This document shows, piece by piece, positions 22,105-22,914 of a stretch of DNA of 22,914 nt. The position numbers and the translations under genes were made by a program. The stretch spans positions 1 to 22,914 of the forward strand of contig JAEWRC010000199.1 in assembly GCA_023460175.1 (NCBI GenBank). Direction: 5' to 3'. The notes under the pieces were generated by a model. That model was not told the DNA's origin, searched no databases, and saw nothing but the letters and a program-made list of their open reading frames with translations. Source of the stretch: Actinomycetes bacterium. GTDB taxonomy: Bacteria; Actinomycetota; Actinomycetes; Mycobacteriales; Mycobacteriaceae. The number at the start of each line of letters is the position of its first letter. Within the stretch, counting starts at the first letter, position 1.

Positions 22105-22914
22105 CACGGACGCCTCGAGCGCGGCAGCGAGTTCCCCGACGTCGGTCACCGGCAGGTCGCAGACCGTCCCGCGGCACACGTAGGCGGCGTCCGCGCCGCC
22201 GACCCGGTCCCGCCCGGCGAGCAGTTCCGAGGAGTCCACCGCACCCCCGACGACGACGGTGCCGCCCGGGGCCAGCCAGCGCGCGGCGGCCAGCAGTGCG
22301 GAGTTCGGGGCGTCGACCGCGACGGCGATCTGCAGCGGACCGCGCACCGCGGCCTCGGCCACCGTCAGCCAATGCCCGGCCGAGCGGGCGGCGCGTGCCA
22401 GCACCGGGGTGTGCACCGCCAGGGTCTCGGTGACCGCGCGCAGATAGCGGCCGGCGCGCGTGCCGTCGACCAGATGCGCGGCGCTCAGCAGCGCCTCGGC
22501 CAGCAATGAGGCCCCGGCGGGGGTGGCCCCGTCGATCGGATCCGAGGGACGCAGCACCAGTCGCTCGGCGTCGTCCGCGGTGTCGAACCAGCGACCCGGA
22601 CGCTCCGGGTCGCCGAAATGTGCCAGTGCCGTGTCGATGAGCCCGCCCGCCGAATCCAGCCAATGCTGTTGCGCAGTCAGCTGATACAGCGTCAGCAGGC
22701 CCGTCGCCAGGGCCGCGTAATCCTCCAGGATCGCCGCGCTGTCCCCCACCTGCCCGCCGAGGCTGGCGCGACGCAACCGGCCATCCACCAGGTGCAGGTC
22801 CAGCACCGCGCTGGCGCACCGCGCCGCGGCCTCGAGCAGCTCCGGCCGGTCCAGCGCGACGGCGGTTTCGGCCAGCGCGGTGATGGCCAACCCGTTCCAC
22901 GCGGTGACCACCTT
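22102..22914 (-). CDS. YyaL/DUF255 (thioredoxin-domain) family protein, C-terminal part (5' end outside window)
   Basis: 270 C-terminal residues, open to the right edge. The segment starts KVVTAWNGLAITALAETA, the conserved start of the (alpha/alpha) barrel half of YyaL proteins, and continues with ILEDYAALATGLLTLYQ, WFDTADDAERLVLRP, DGATPAGASLLAEALL and a final CRGTVCDLPVTD. The family fuses an N-terminal thioredoxin-like domain to a glycosidase-like six-hairpin barrel; activity is unknown (Rv1084 is the M. tuberculosis counterpart). The thioredoxin half and the start lie outside the window. The late Cys-x4-Cys pair is retained. The stop is 11 nt before the isomerase-like gene, so the two are probably co-transcribed. 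Confidence 0.9.
   Translation of the reverse strand, partial: KVVTAWNGLAITALAETAVALDRPELLEAAARCASAVLDLHLVDGRLRRASLGGQVGDSAAILEDYAALATGLLTLYQLTAQQHWLDSAGGLIDTALAHFGDPERPGRWFDTADDAERLVLRPSDPIDGATPAGASLLAEALLSAAHLVDGTRAGRYLRAVTETLAVHTPVLARAARSAGHWLTVAEAAVRGPLQIAVAVDAPNSALLAAARWLAPGGTVVVGGAVDSSELLAGRDRVGGADAAYVCRGTVCDLPVTDVGELAAALEASV

Overview
This is high-GC DNA from a mycobacterium, most likely an environmental, fast-growing Mycolicibacterium-type species. The evidence is the gene content (3-beta-HSD beside xseAB, glpX-fum, DesA2, PhoH2, CoaA, short-chain Z-isoprenyl diphosphate synthase), which follows, in reverse orientation, the M. tuberculosis order Rv1084 to Rv1108c as I remember it. Many genes also have the mycobacterial leaderless arrangement: a TANNNT -10 hexamer 6-8 nt before an ATG or GTG. 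There are no rRNA or tRNA genes, CRISPR arrays, transposases or phage genes. No gene-free stretch exceeds about 110 bases.

Layout. 1-588 (+): 3' end of xseA and all of xseB (exonuclease VII). 649-3650 (+): a steroid-type dehydrogenase block, consisting of a 3-beta-hydroxysteroid dehydrogenase, an extended SDR/epimerase and a classical SDR. Two sequences matching the KstR operator TnnAACnnGTTnnA precede the first and second of these genes, suggesting control by the cholesterol regulator. 3674-4867 (+): PerM/AI-2E permease. 4845-6376 (-): dienelactone hydrolase and a DUF4245 membrane-anchored protein. 6431-8925 (+): glpX and fumarase, central carbon metabolism. 8934-11932: three genes (MHS-type MFS transporter, small secreted DUF732 protein, CPA1-like antiporter) lying between two copies of one palindromic stem-loop repeat. 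11934-13408 (-): phoH2 with a 44-codon upstream ORF placed like the antitoxin gene phoAT. 13467-17089 (-): desA2, a serine hydroxymethyltransferase of the long, chlamydial-like type, and a DUF885 peptidase-like protein. 17169-18107 (+): coaA. 18181-20891 (-): a four-helix membrane protein with an elaborate upstream region, a nine-helix membrane protein of unknown function, and the Z-isoprenyl diphosphate synthase directly upstream of it. 20965-21717 (+): hemolysin III/PAQR-type membrane protein. 21725-22914 (-): a ketosteroid-isomerase-like protein and the C-terminal part of a YyaL/DUF255-type protein.

Themes. Most genes are conserved core metabolism: folate one-carbon units, CoA, TCA cycle/gluconeogenesis, desaturated fatty acids and short-chain polyprenyl phosphate. 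The accessory content sits in three places: the KstR-site SDR pair, the repeat-bounded transporter cassette, and the coaA-isoprenyl synthase interval, which in M. tuberculosis holds PE/PE_PGRS genes. The points most worth a second look are the second KstR-like operator in front of the uncharacterised SDR pair, the phoAT candidate, the in-place SHMT type difference, the stem-loop that encodes the C-terminus of the nine-helix protein, and the repeats and hairpin upstream of the four-helix protein.
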